Source of the DNA: Cyanidiococcus yangmingshanensis
Taxonomy: Eukaryota > Rhodophyta > Bangiophyceae > Cyanidiales > Cyanidiaceae
Direction of reading: 5' to 3'
Assembly (NCBI GenBank): GCA_013995675.1
Contig: VWRR01000016.1
Coordinates: forward strand, 186,001-250,000
Length of the DNA stretch: 64,000 nucleotides
Below are positions 33,004-43,887 of the stretch, piece by piece. The notes under the pieces were generated by a model that had not been told where the DNA came from, made no database searches, and saw only the letters and a list, made by a program, of their open reading frames with translations. Both the position numbers and the translations under genes were made by a program. The stretch's first letter is position 1. Every line of letters begins with the position of its first letter.

Positions 33004-36000
33004 ATGAGAAATCAGGCTCGTCGTCTGAACGCGCAACCGGGGGGTCCGAGGCCGCTGCGAGCTGCAGGTGTCCCTGCCCCATCAGAAGGTCATCTGTCGG
33101 GCACTTCCCCAGCAGAAATGCACATGGAGACTTTGGGAACTGACTTGGGCCCTGGAGAGCGGCTCGAATTCGGTACGGAGGCTGCAGAAAACACTGAGGC
33201 CCTTGAATCACAAGACTGGATGAACGCGGGGGAAGCCGACCTGACATTTATTGGCGAGACGGCTGCACATCGGCGGGTGGCTGCGCCAGTGGCGGTCCGA
33301 AAGCACTTTTCACACCCTTACTTGTCACTGGCTTCCCAAGACGAGGGACGCAATCGCTATTATGAAGACGCCGATGAAGGGGAGGAAGAGGACTCGTTTG
33401 TGTCATCCACCAACCAAGGTGAGGACGACTGCGTGGACAGTGATAGTAGCGTCGATCGCGCGGAGCATATGCGTCCACTGATACGCTCTGGGGTTGTCGA
33501 CGTTGAGCATACCGCAGACTCCTCCACAGCAGGCTCATGCGACGAGATTGGACCGGCAAGACAGATGCGCAGCACACCGTGTGTTCCGGAGAATGATTTT
33601 CTAGAGATAGAGATGGTCAAACGCATCCATCGTGATCTGACCAGCAAAACTGTCTCCGATTCTATCGTTGTATTCGAATACACCCTGCGGGACGTGAGCA
33701 AATTGCTTCGGCCACCACCATACCGTCACCATTTGGAGCACCGCGGCGGCGGTGTGGCCAGCCGGCACCGGGTGACTTCGCCGTGGATCCAAGCGTTTAG
33801 TTTTCAGTGGCGGCTCCTGATTTTCCCTCGAGGCAACGTAGATATTGATGGAAAATGGATGTCGGTTTTTCTGGAATGCAGCCCGCTGGAATCTGCTGCG
33901 GACGAGCAGAAAAAGAGCTGGCGATCACATGCTCGCTTTCAACTGGCACTGAAAAACCAGACAGGTGCCTGCGCTCATGTTATCCGTCGAGAGATGGCGG
34001 GCCACATGTTCTCTCCGCGAGAGAATGACTGGGGCTTTCAGGAATTCATTCAGTGCGCGGAATTGGAAAATCCCAAGTTTGGATGGATTCTGAACGATCA
34101 GATTGTTTTTCGAGTATGGCTGGAGTTCGACAAAGACTCGTATACTTTCAGTGAACAGTATGACTCGAAGAAAGAGACGGGTTTTGTGGGACTGAAGAAC
34201 CAAGGCGCTACGTGCTACATGAACTCTCTTTTGCAGACGCTCTTTACCATTGGAGCATTTCGGCGAGCAGTCTACGATCTGCCTTTGCCTCCCACAGATG
34301 AAGATGCGCTAGAGTCATCTGGGCAAAGCCCTGCGCGAAAACCAGTGAATGCGAAGGAATCTACCGGAACGCCTCTGACTTTTGCGCTTCAGAGGGTCTT
34401 TTATGATCTTCAGCACGAGGATCAGTGCGTCAGCACGAAAGAGCTGACCAACGCTTTCGGTTGGACAGATGCCGATGCCTTCACGCAGCACGATGCCCAG
34501 GAGCTGAATCGTCTTCTTTGTGATACGCTCGAAGAGCGCATGAAAGGGACCCCACTTGAGGGCACTATCGCTCGTCTTTTTCAGGGTCAAGCCAAACGCT
34601 TCATCAAGTGCATGCATGTGAATTTTGAGAGTGCCCACGACGAGTGCTTCTACGACCTTTCTCTGAATGTGAAAGGCTGCAATGATCTGTATGACTCGTT
34701 TCGGAAGTATATTGAGGTGGAGACTCTGGAAGGCGAGAACAAATATTATGCGGATGGATTCGGGTTGCAAGACGCGAAAATGGGAGTCAAATTCATCAAA
34801 CTTCCGCCGATCTTACAATTACACCTCAAACGTTTCGAGTACGACTTTAACCGAGACATGATGGTCAAAATTAATGATCGGTATGAATTTTACCCGGAAA
34901 TCAAACTCGGCGAGTTTGTTGATGGCTCTGCCGGACCAGAGGACGATGAATATATCTATGTGCTGCATGCCGTCTTAGTTCACATGGGAGATGTGCACGG
35001 TGGGCACTATCATGCATATATTCGACCTGAGCCTGCCACGGAAGAGGGCTCCACCAAGTGGTTCAAGTTTGACGATGAAAGAGTTCTTCGGGTGACTGAA
35101 TCCGAGGCAATCGAGGACAACTTTGGTGCTCCTGTTGCCGCAAATGGCGTGCCTTTTCCACCTCAACGACGCTTCACCAATGCATACATGCTTCAATACG
35201 TCCGGAAGCGGGACGCACACATTTACTTGGGCTCCTTGTCAGAGATTGATGTTTCGGAGACTTTGCGCCAGCGAATTGCCACGGAGAGAGAGCTTGAAGA
35301 AAGAAAAATTCGGGAACGAGAAGAGCTCCGTCAGATGATGAATATTCGACTGATTACCCCAACGCTTCAAATGGCACACAACGGCCTTGATTGGGCCGAT
35401 CTGAATCTGGGGATTGTTTTGCGAGTGCGTCGAAGTATGCCTCTGGGCGAATTCAAGCAAATGCTCTTAAGGGAAGTGCTTCATCTGAGTCCTGATGGGC
35501 TTGATTCTGAGGCCACCGCTGCGAACGAGACGTGCAATGGGGATGCTTGCCAGCGATTGCTCGTTTGGATTTTTGTGGCCCGTATCAATCAGACAATCAG
35601 GCCAAGTCGCTTACTGAACGATGGCAACGATAATGAGCCGCTGGAGCGGGCCTGGAACGAGCGAGCAGTAGCTCGGAATAATCACAATACAAGCCCTGGA
35701 AACCAGGCGAGCTCTGTTCATGCGGTGAATTTGTTTATAGATGTTCGGCGAGAACCGATGAGACTTGCGGCCTTACGTGATAAGCGCGAGTGTCTGATGC
35801 TCTTCAAATGGTACGAACCTGCTGCGCCGCCGGAGACTGAATCTCCCGAGCTCCGGGTTCTCGACTGGGACATAGTGCCGATGCAGATGACCATGCAGAA
35901 CCTTGCGCTGGCGCTGAAAGAGCGAAATGTCTTACCACGCGTGCCACTCTCAGAGCTCTATTGGTACGAGGAAGTCACTGGCCAGGAAGGGAAGGAGATC

Positions 36001-37728
36001 CCAGGCGATGATGCTTTGTGCAAAACACGGAATCAGTTCCAAAACGGAGATATCATCATCTTTGGAAGACAATTACGGCCGAGGCTTGGACGTGATGAAC
36101 CAATGAACTCGACGGCTTTAGAAGAACTTTACGGCGGAGATACAACAACAACGAGTGCAGGCTCGCTCGTCTCTATACTGGAGGAACCGACGTTCACTTT
36201 GGAGGAACGTGCGAACAATCTCTATCGTTACATGTTCGTCGATGCACGAGACTATTTGCGCCATCGATGTGACGTGCGGCTCATACCTTTGGGTAACCAG
36301 AGAATGGGTGTACCTGCAGAGGAGCACAATCCAGAGGAACTCTCGAGGAATATTTCTCCCATGGGCTCAAGCAACACCGACACAGGTACCAGTGGTGAAA
36401 TCTTGCTTCGGCATGTATCGACCCAACTAACCCAGTACGGACTCGGAGTTCTGCTGGTATCGAAACTGAGACAGCTTCAACAGCATGGACTCGATCTGTT
36501 CCATCTTTGCGGTATCCCTGCTGAAGGCTTACGACCGAATCGAGTACGATTCCATCGTCGAGGCTTTTCCTCGCTGGACGATTACCTGTATCCGAGAGAT
36601 TCAGACCCACTGCCCATGGCTGGCGCCGATAAGCGCAAGATTTTGGAGAGCATTGTCTCAAAGCAGCGCTCTGTGAAACTCTACTACGAATTTATTGACA
36701 CCGATGCAGAGGAATTCGAAGGTAAGCAGGAAGTCACCATAACCTGGAGGCCAACTCCAATAGACATGATCGGTCGCAAAGTGCTCTTGGCGTTACCAGC
36801 AAATGCGACCTATAGAGACTTGGTGCAGGTGCTTCTATCCAAACTGCCTGCAACAGAAAAGGCTGCTCTGGAGAACGCCTACGCAGGCATTCGAGTGCAC
36901 GAAGTTTGGCAGAAAAAAATTATTGCTGGAGTCGTCTCTATGGACCGCCCCGTGACTATTCTCGGGCACGACAGCAATCGTGAGAATTTCGAAATTCTCG
37001 CCGAACCTATGCCCCGGAGCGAGACTCCGGAGGAGCTCGCTCGAGATGGGTGTGTTCTCATACGTGTTGCCCACATTTCCAAAGGGCCAGTCACACCGCT
37101 CTATGGACTACAGCAGGACGCTAGCTACGTTACAAGTACACCGCCAATGGTGAATAGTTTCGGACTTCCTTTCGTGTTGCGCGTGCCATCGCCCCGCGTC
37201 CACGGAGCCATATCTGTACAACAGTTGCAAGCGCTGATCCAAGAACATCTGATGCTTCCTGAAAGCGAGTTTCGCCACTGGAAACTGCTCTACGTGCGGC
37301 CTGCAGAACGCTCGCCGGTGATATACCTGCAGACACAGGGGCCAGAATCGAGCGAACGAAGTGAAGGACCTGCAGAACCCGAAACAGATGGGAAACAGAA
37401 GCCCGACAGGAACTCGATGGCTGCACAAAGTGGTGGAACTCATCCGAAAACGCAGGACGAAATAGAGGATGAGTTGGCAGAGTCGGTCGGAGCCAACGCC
37501 GCCCGTAATGGTCTCCCAGAGGAAAGCGCGAACGACACGACCGCAACTCGCGCAAAGACTGAACTTGTAGGCCGCGGCTTTATTGACCTCGAGGACTGTA
37601 TCGTCGATACTGATGATACGTATATACATAACTTTATCGGGCTGGAGCATCACGACTCTACCGCAACGAAGAGAAGGGCAACCTCACGTCTTCGATACGT
37701 GAGCGATAAACCATTGAAGATCACGTAG
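33004..37728 (+). CDS. USP7: USP7-type ubiquitin-specific protease with MATH domain
   Basis: The 1574-residue deubiquitinase has the USP7/UBP12 architecture. Residues 1-205 are acidic and disordered. A MATH/TRAF-like domain (about 220-385) includes SPWIQAFSFQWRLLIFPRGN and NDWGFQEFI. The USP core follows, with catalytic Cys404 in NQGATCYMNSLLQTL, catalytic His668-region GGHYHAY, and the WFKFDDERVLRV strand. The C-terminal half (from about 800) holds the ubiquitin-like repeats of the ICP0-binding and USP7-C2 type. Homologues remove ubiquitin from nuclear regulators and histone-pathway factors, controlling genome stability and, in plants, clock and immunity. It is the longest unbroken gene here, without introns or frame changes. 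The start is the ATG at 33004; an upstream TTG is not used. C. elegans/plant homologues are about 1100 residues, so this one is long, mainly by N- and C-terminal extensions. Confidence 0.97.
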   Translation: MRNQARRLNAQPGGPRPLRAAGVPAPSEGHLSGTSPAEMHMETLGTDLGPGERLEFGTEAAENTEALESQDWMNAGEADLTFIGETAAHRRVAAPVAVRKHFSHPYLSLASQDEGRNRYYEDADEGEEEDSFVSSTNQGEDDCVDSDSSVDRAEHMRPLIRSGVVDVEHTADSSTAGSCDEIGPARQMRSTPCVPENDFLEIEMVKRIHRDLTSKTVSDSIVVFEYTLRDVSKLLRPPPYRHHLEHRGGGVASRHRVTSPWIQAFSFQWRLLIFPRGNVDIDGKWMSVFLECSPLESAADEQKKSWRSHARFQLALKNQTGACAHVIRREMAGHMFSPRENDWGFQEFIQCAELENPKFGWILNDQIVFRVWLEFDKDSYTFSEQYDSKKETGFVGLKNQGATCYMNSLLQTLFTIGAFRRAVYDLPLPPTDEDALESSGQSPARKPVNAKESTGTPLTFALQRVFYDLQHEDQCVSTKELTNAFGWTDADAFTQHDAQELNRLLCDTLEERMKGTPLEGTIARLFQGQAKRFIKCMHVNFESAHDECFYDLSLNVKGCNDLYDSFRKYIEVETLEGENKYYADGFGLQDAKMGVKFIKLPPILQLHLKRFEYDFNRDMMVKINDRYEFYPEIKLGEFVDGSAGPEDDEYIYVLHAVLVHMGDVHGGHYHAYIRPEPATEEGSTKWFKFDDERVLRVTESEAIEDNFGAPVAANGVPFPPQRRFTNAYMLQYVRKRDAHIYLGSLSEIDVSETLRQRIATERELEERKIREREELRQMMNIRLITPTLQMAHNGLDWADLNLGIVLRVRRSMPLGEFKQMLLREVLHLSPDGLDSEATAANETCNGDACQRLLVWIFVARINQTIRPSRLLNDGNDNEPLERAWNERAVARNNHNTSPGNQASSVHAVNLFIDVRREPMRLAALRDKRECLMLFKWYEPAAPPETESPELRVLDWDIVPMQMTMQNLALALKERNVLPRVPLSELYWYEEVTGQEGKEIPGDDALCKTRNQFQNGDIIIFGRQLRPRLGRDEPMNSTALEELYGGDTTTTSAGSLVSILEEPTFTLEERANNLYRYMFVDARDYLRHRCDVRLIPLGNQRMGVPAEEHNPEELSRNISPMGSSNTDTGTSGEILLRHVSTQLTQYGLGVLLVSKLRQLQQHGLDLFHLCGIPAEGLRPNRVRFHRRGFSSLDDYLYPRDSDPLPMAGADKRKILESIVSKQRSVKLYYEFIDTDAEEFEGKQEVTITWRPTPIDMIGRKVLLALPANATYRDLVQVLLSKLPATEKAALENAYAGIRVHEVWQKKIIAGVVSMDRPVTILGHDSNRENFEILAEPMPRSETPEELARDGCVLIRVAHISKGPVTPLYGLQQDASYVTSTPPMVNSFGLPFVLRVPSPRVHGAISVQQLQALIQEHLMLPESEFRHWKLLYVRPAERSPVIYLQTQGPESSERSEGPAEPETDGKQKPDRNSMAAQSGGTHPKTQDEIEDELAESVGANAARNGLPEESANDTTATRAKTELVGRGFIDLEDCIVDTDDTYIHNFIGLEHHDSTATKRRATSRLRYVSDKPLKIT

Positions 37729-38465
37729 CAAGACTGCATCTGAGCAATGATGGCTATTCATCGGCGGCTTTGAGTGGCGGTGTAGAATTTAAACGGTTCG
37801 ATTCAGAATGAGCCCGAAGGAAAGGGTCGGCGTCACCGTGCAAAGCTGCGTATTCTTAACCGAATCATGTCCCCAGGAGTTGAAATACACCCGCTCCGCG
37901 AGGACGATGAGATACTGGGGCCAGTTGGGCGACGAGAAAAAGTTTGCAGCTTGGTCCCTCAACTGTGAATGAAACCGCTAGCGTGGTTTTCTTCGTGTAG
38001 GGATCCGCTAGCAACGATATGCTGATGAATGTGACGCTGCGCTGGGTGACGTTCATGTGCATTTTTCTCAAGTTGTTTCAAACATTGTCGGAGAGGAACA
38101 GAGCCCGATTTCGTGTTTCCAACTCTCACTCAAATGCTAGAATGCCCACGATAGGCAGCGAGAAATGTTTGAACAGGCGAGCATTCTTCGCAGAAAAAGA
38201 AACCTGTCTGGACGCCTGCACCCAAGTTTGAAATTTCTCGAACAAGGATTCTCAGACATTCCATCAAGCTGTTCAGCTGCATCGAACGAGCGGTCTTGTG
38301 TATTCCGATAATGCCAATCATAGCGTTTCAGCAATGGACAACTCAGTGGTATCGCTGGCAATGCATCTACTAAAAAGAGATGGCAGGGTTGTTGTGAGGT
38401 AGCGAGCACGTTTGCGCGACTCTCCATGTGCCGAGCATTCGCTGTTCCTGCGTCACTCCGAGTGC
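37729..38465. other. Convergent spacer
   Basis: The spacer lies between the 3' ends of USP7 (+) and REV7 (-). ORFs are under 120 codons and overlap each other; I see no feature. Confidence 0.45.
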
Positions 38466-39290
38466 CTAGGACAGCTCCTCGATGCAAGCAAATAGCGAGA
38501 GCTGCTCGGAACGCATCCGAGGCCGCTCGACCGCTACAGTAAAGTCATCACACAGTGGCACGACGACACTTGCGAGGGGTTTCAGGTCCAAACCGGGTTC
38601 ATCCTCGGGTTCGACGATTCCGTCTCGCATGGCACAAGGTGCCGAGACTGAATTCGTTCTTCCTGAACTCCGTAAAGAGAGCGATTCATAGAGCAATAGC
38701 TTGTGGGAGTCACGACTTTCCGTCTTGGTCACTCGAAAATACAATCGAAATGTTCGCTTCCATGTTTCGATGGAGTGATTATTCGGCGCTGGTGGCCATG
38801 GATACGTCTGCACGCGACAGAGCAATAGACGGAAACGTGCTTTGTAAGCCTCATGGAGCTTAGATGCGTACTCTGAGTCTAGAACGGATTCGAGCGCCTC
38901 GCTGTCAGGCAAGAAAACTCGTAGTCGAGCTAGCTCAAGGGCATAAGCACTTTGGTTTGAAGTTGGCACCGATGGACTATCTTGTACTTGGATATCAACA
39001 GTTTCGTTGACGCGAGACGGCTCACCGTTGTTGATAGGACCCTCCTCAAGATCTCGTATGGAGACGACGAGTTCGCGCACCTTCCAGGACGCGTGTTTCT
39101 GGAGAACCCACCAGATGTGGTCGTTGATATACTGTTGCAGTGCGTCGACTGAGGTTACCCACGACGTAATCTCATATGTAGTCTGCCGAACAAAGTATTG
39201 CTCTGGATAAACATGTGCAGCGTGAAGCACACTGTTCACCAAGAGCGACAGAAACTCACAAAGTGCGCGGTTGAACGTGTTCTTTTCCAT
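38466..39290 (-). CDS. REV7: HORMA-domain protein REV7 (MAD2B/MAD2L2)
   Basis: REV7 is the HORMA-fold adaptor of translesion polymerase zeta and of DNA-end protection complexes. The N-terminal 110 residues align well with the family: FNRALCEFLSLLVNSVLHAA, VYPEQYFVRQ, YINDHIWWVLQKHASWKVRELVVSIRD. This matches MAD2L2 (a conserved EFL...YP..F pattern and a PLL...V-V-I strand) better than MAD2 or HOP1. The remainder contains strands such as RLYFRVTKT, consistent with the mobile safety-belt part. At 274 residues it exceeds the human protein (211) because of a polar insertion around 100-130 and a longer tail. The ATG at 39290 was chosen; the frame is open to 39353 but starts with TTG. The frame is continuous. 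A partner REV3 is not in the window. Confidence 0.85.
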   Translation of the reverse strand: MEKNTFNRALCEFLSLLVNSVLHAAHVYPEQYFVRQTTYEITSWVTSVDALQQYINDHIWWVLQKHASWKVRELVVSIRDLEEGPINNGEPSRVNETVDIQVQDSPSVPTSNQSAYALELARLRVFLPDSEALESVLDSEYASKLHEAYKARFRLLLCRVQTYPWPPAPNNHSIETWKRTFRLYFRVTKTESRDSHKLLLYESLSLRSSGRTNSVSAPCAMRDGIVEPEDEPGLDLKPLASVVVPLCDDFTVAVERPRMRSEQLSLFACIEELS

Positions 39291-39745
39291 CAAAACTACA
39301 AGTCGGTGTTGCTTTCTAATAGTTCTCGCGGTTTCCAGCCCAAGCTCCTTCAAGAATTCGCACAGTTTTTATTGGAGATTCCAATTGCGCTTTTAGAAAG
39401 AAGCTTCAGATTCAGCATGTCGGTAAACAAAGGCAGCGTCTTTGTCGGAGAGGCCCGAGCGGAGTCCTCACCGACAAGAACTTGGCAAGCTGCCTGGCCC
39501 CTGTTCCCGGAACGCGCTCTCCAGTGCCTACCAATTAGTTATTCAATCCTTTTAGAGTAATCCGGTAAAGCTCTCTTTCCCTCTCGGTGAGCTTTTTTTT
39601 GAGGAAGACCAGCTCAAGAAAAGCACGAACTGTGTGGCACCCGTCTGCGTGAGACCGCTGGCAAGCCGTCGTAGTCGCTTTACCCCCGTCAGATGCAAAT
39701 GTTCTTCTATCAGTGTTCTCTGAAAGCGTCTTTGCCGTATTTTCT
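39291..39745. promoter_or_regulatory. Divergent promoter interval
   Basis: This 455-base interval lies between the start codons of REV7 (-) and the Na+/H+ antiporter (+), and is expected to hold both promoters. A minus ORF at 39535-39789 overlaps the antiporter start and is not supported. Confidence 0.4.
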
Positions 39746-41421
39746 ATGATCGCCACCGAGGTGCTCATATTGGATCTGCTCCTCACCACAACATGGATGC
39801 TGAAGTTAGTGAACGAAAGAATCTTTCAAGTGCCTCAAGCTGTTTTGAACTCTTTGGTAGCGCTTGTACTCTCGTTCATATTGAAGCTTGTAGCACCGCT
39901 TGTACCGCCTCTGAACCAGGAGGTTCTCAAGGTTACTGACCTCATAAACAATTTTCCTGAACTCGTGCTGAACTATTTCTTGGGTTTTCTTCTTTTTGCA
40001 ACCGCGCTTCACGTCGATGTTCGGGAGTTTCGGCGAATTCGTGCCACTGTTCTCGCTCTTTCGGTGCTCTCGACCCTGCTATCGGCGTTGCTGGTTGGCC
40101 TTCTAACCTATGCCGTCTTGCATAGCGTTTATCCTGTCGGGTTCCGCGAAGCTCTCTTATTCGGTGCGATTATATCTCCAACGGATCCCGTCGCCGTGAT
40201 AAGTATCCTGAAAAAGTTTCGTCATCTAGTCCCGGACACGACGCGCTATGCAATACTCGGAGAATCGCTGTTCAACGATGCGATAAGCGTTATTCTTTAC
40301 GTTGCATTGATTGGCTCTGGAAAAGCATCAGCATGGTGCTTGCACTGCAGTGCCTGGATGAGAGTCTTGCGCGTACTGCTTGTTCAGGCACTTGGTGGAA
40401 TGTTTATTGGATTAGCTCTGGGACAGCTTGCGTGCCATGTGATTGCTCTCGTTGAGGATGCATTGCTCGAAGTCACAACATCTGTTGTCTTGGTGCTGAA
40501 TCTTGAAGTGATCTGTTCGTATCTTGACACCTCTGTTCCGCTGGCAGCAGTCTGCGCAGGAATCGTCATGAGCAGCCGCGGTCGCGGAGTGGCGTTCACC
40601 CGACGCGGCGAGAAACGGCTGATGCACATCTGGAAGTTCATGGATGAAACCCTGAATGGAATTCTGTTTCTGCTCATCGGATTAGCTGCTGTCGTCTGGA
40701 ACCCGATTCCGTCCTGGCATAGTACCTTCGTAGTCGCCAGCGCGACTATTTTTATAACGATGCTCGCAAGGGCAGTATCCGTGGCCCTGAGTTTGGCGGC
40801 AGTGGCCGCATGGGACCGTTACTTCCATACTCATAGCCGTCATCGTTATCGTGCACACCATCATTTTGACTCTATTGCAATCATCATTTGGTCTGGTTTA
40901 CGAGGCGGTGTCTCCATTGCGTTGGCGCTGGCTGCCCCTGGTGCACTCCGAGCCGCTGGGCAGGAACAGACGAACGAATTTGGCCAACTGCTCTTCATGC
41001 TGACCTACGTTGGTGTCGTCTGGTCGATTCTCGTCCAGGTTTATTTTTCGGTCGCGTAGTGCGACTTGTTTATGGTGCGACGGAGACTGTTCCAACCAGA
41101 CCGGCGGGTGTGAATCCGTCCGCTCTCTCCGGTCGAGATACCGATCGACTTGAAAACCACCCTTGGGAGATACCTGACGGTTCTCACGCTGCACCTGTAG
41201 CTGATGATGAGTTGGATGGCGCGACCGGTTTGGCGCAGTTAACCAAGTCAGCTCAAGAGGATCCTGTAACGCCGATTCCAAATGAACAGAATGATATGAT
41301 TGCTCGGAGGGCACTTGGCGAATCGCTTGAGAGGACGACATTTCCGAGGTACGTTTCCTCGAAGGAGAATGCCGCAGCCCATGATTATCAAACTTTTGTG
41401 TTCGGTGTTCGAGAGCTCTAA
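39746..41421 (+). CDS. CPA1-family Na+/H+ antiporter (NhaP-like)
   Basis: The product is a membrane protein of about 558 residues with some 12 hydrophobic helices in the first 440. Diagnostic motifs are SPTDPVAVISILK (ion path) and GESLFNDAISVILY (the ND pair at the cation site). The arginine-containing WSGLRGGVSIALALA helix comes near the end of the membrane part. CPA1 antiporters exchange H+ for Na+ or K+, at the plasma membrane or an organelle, which matters for an organism in acidic or salty water. The membrane frame stops at 41059, but the neighbouring frame continues the expected last helix (GLFFGRVVRLVYG) and a 110-residue polar tail to 41421. One missing G at about 41038-41040 joins them exactly. 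The ATG at 39746 was chosen. Confidence 0.93.
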
Positions 41422-42339
41422 TAGAAAGCGCTGGTCGTCTCAAGTGAAGATGGACCAAAGCTGTTCGAAGTTTACAATTCATCAAACAAGGTTGAGCGGT
41501 TTCCAGAGCAACAGAAACTTAGATCCTGCTGAAGAGGGAGCTTTATCGCTCTACGCCAAGAGAGGAAAATTTGTATCATCCTTGTCGCGAGCCTCAAGAC
41601 AGAGCTCATGGCTAATGGACAAGGCGAGAACTTGTCCTGGTTCACCAGCTTGCCTCGAACGAATCTTTTTTCAGTAGCGGATCGCCGTCCTCGTGCGGAA
41701 TACAGGTCCGTCTGTCAATGCATTTGGATGAGTTTCGGAAACACGCCGAAGTAGTTCGAGCAGCATTCATGGACGGTTTGTAGTAGATTGTTGTGCTCGC
41801 CCTGGATTCTCTCCGAGCAGCTAGTTGCCCGGATGATGGATCCTCTTTTGAAAATTGGATACGTTTCAGCAGTCGCTCAAGATGACCACCAGTTTCGCAT
41901 CTAGTAGATGCCGGATGAATCATTCGTGCTGAGCCTGGGATCCGGTCTCCTCAAAAAATAGGGCATGACGCCGGAAGCTGCGACAGGTCCTTTGAAGGTA
42001 TATTTTCTGCCTTTCATGCCTCTCAATATTGCAGCATGGCGATGCTGTGTTGCGTCCAGGATGGACTCTGTGTCTAATAACCGCACAATAGACTGATCGC
42101 GCAAGCTCCTTGATGACCGAAAAGCGCTTGACTCTGGTTATTCTTCTGACAGGCAGTCATCGAACACAGGAGGGGCGTTATCATCACGCGAAACAATTCT
42201 GCAAACGGTAGATTCATAGCACACGCGTTCGTAGTTGCTCTTTCCGAAACGAAACCTATTTGAACGTCTCAGATAAATCTAAGAAAATGATTTCTAGTCA
42301 CAAGAGGGAAATATTTTATCGATCCACCAACGCCGACAT
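41422..42339. other. Convergent spacer
   Basis: The spacer lies between the 3' ends of the antiporter (+) and thiolase (-). ORFs are short (under 95 codons in the unique part) and not recognisable. Confidence 0.45.
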
Positions 42340-43887
42340 TCAGAGTGCAGCTCGGGGCCTGTCCTCGACACCATCTCCATCGCATCTCTCGAGGAGCGCC
42401 GCGGCACCCATACCCGTTCCAACACACATACTCACAACTCCATAACGCCCGCCGCGAATATCGAGCTCGTGAAGCAAAGTGACACAGAGCCGAGCACCCG
42501 ACATGCCGAGCGGGTGACCGAGGGCGATGGCCCCACCATTCACGTTCAAAATATCCCGATTCAAGCCCAGCTTCTGAGCACAGTACTCCGCCTGGGAAGC
42601 GAAGGCTTCATTGATTTCCAACAGGTCAATCTGTGATAGATCGACGCCAGTTTGGCTGAGCAGCTTGGGAATGGCTGCAGCCGGTCCGATGCCCATGATC
42701 GCTGGTGGTACCCCCGTGACGCAGAAGGCACGGAACCTGCCGAGAGGCCGGAGATGACGACGCTGCGCCTCGCTACGTTTCATGAGGAGCACCAGCGCAG
42801 CACCATCGCTAACTTGGGAACTGTTTCCGGCCGTCGTGGAGCCTTGGCTGCGGAAGACTGGTCGAAGCTTCGCTAGTCCCTCGGTGGTAACCCCCAGACG
42901 AATACCTTCATCACGTCGCGCTACAACTGGCTGCGGAACCGCAGGAGTGCGATCATCCGCATGCTTTGATTCGTCGATTCCTTTGACTGCCTTCTTCAAT
43001 GGTTGCACTTGCGTCGAAATGGGTACAATCTCTTGCTCAAAGCGCCCCGAGAGAGAGGCTTGTGATGCTCGGGCATGACTCGTCGCTGCAAATCGGTCTT
43101 GCGACGACCGGCTAATCGCAAACTGTTCCGCAACATTTTCGGAGGTCTCACCCATGCTCAGGTAGGCATCCTCGGCTGCGGTACACTTCGCCACTCGTGG
43201 GCTCTGTCGCTCTATGCTCATTTGTATCGCATTCATCGACATGGATTCGACGCCTCCAGCGATTGCAATGCCGTAGTCTCCGCGCTGGATGGCAGCGGCA
43301 GCATCGGCTATAGCCTGCAGTCCCGATGCACAAAGTCTGTTCACCAAGCGCACGGGTACTGAGTCCGGCAAACCGGCGCACAGTGCTGCTACCCGAATAG
43401 AGACTGCAGCCGCATCTCCCCGAGGAAGCGCTGTCCCCACAACGACATCGCCAATATCGGACGGATTGGTAGCCGTCTGGGCCAATATTGCCTGAATGAG
43501 CGGTGCAAGCATATCCTCAGGAAGCGTATCTTTGAGCAATCCGCGACCTGCCTTCCCAATTGGGGTCCGAACAGCCGCCACGAAGACAATGTCGTCCTCC
43601 TTGCCATGCTCCAAACGGGGGCGTAACGGACGCTCTAGGCGCAAGCTTCCGCTCAGAACCGCTCGCTGCAGAGCGAACGAAGGTGCGAAGAGCGGGCACT
43701 GAGCCCCAAAACGCGAGTTCCATGCCGTCAAAGCGCTCGAGTATGAGCCCAGGACCGCCAGCAATGTTCTGAGCCCAGTAGAGCAGTCCACCACGATATG
43801 CAGGAAACCCGTACCCGAGTACCGAAGCCACGTCCAAATCGGATGATTTTTCAGCGATATGTTCTTCGAGCACGCGCATCGCTTCAT
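42340..43887 (-). CDS. 3-ketoacyl-CoA thiolase (acetyl-CoA acyltransferase)
   Basis: The enzyme cleaves 3-ketoacyl-CoA with CoA, the last step of beta-oxidation. Family landmarks are [19 protein letters not shown] at the domain start and the nucleophilic cysteine in VNRLCASGLQAI. Later come NEAFASQ, GGAIALGHPLGMSGARL with the catalytic histidine, and the second cysteine in VSMCVGTGMGAAALLE. The domain is complete. The only in-frame ATG before it is at 43887, which lies 370 bases inside the coding sequence of the hydratase/dehydrogenase gene on the same strand. Homology begins only near 43600. So the upstream 95 codons may not be translated as such; the thiolase may instead be the C-terminal part of one longer protein, joined by a single-base frame change near 43600-43700. 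No clear PTS2 or PTS1 is seen (last residues RAAL). Confidence 0.95.
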   Translation of the reverse strand: MKRCACSKNISLKNHPIWTWLRYSGTGFLHIVVDCSTGLRTLLAVLGSYSSALTAWNSRFGAQCPLFAPSFALQRAVLSGSLRLERPLRPRLEHGKEDDIVFVAAVRTPIGKAGRGLLKDTLPEDMLAPLIQAILAQTATNPSDIGDVVVGTALPRGDAAAVSIRVAALCAGLPDSVPVRLVNRLCASGLQAIADAAAAIQRGDYGIAIAGGVESMSMNAIQMSIERQSPRVAKCTAAEDAYLSMGETSENVAEQFAISRSSQDRFAATSHARASQASLSGRFEQEIVPISTQVQPLKKAVKGIDESKHADDRTPAVPQPVVARRDEGIRLGVTTEGLAKLRPVFRSQGSTTAGNSSQVSDGAALVLLMKRSEAQRRHLRPLGRFRAFCVTGVPPAIMGIGPAAAIPKLLSQTGVDLSQIDLLEINEAFASQAEYCAQKLGLNRDILNVNGGAIALGHPLGMSGARLCVTLLHELDIRGGRYGVVSMCVGTGMGAAALLERCDGDGVEDRPRAAL

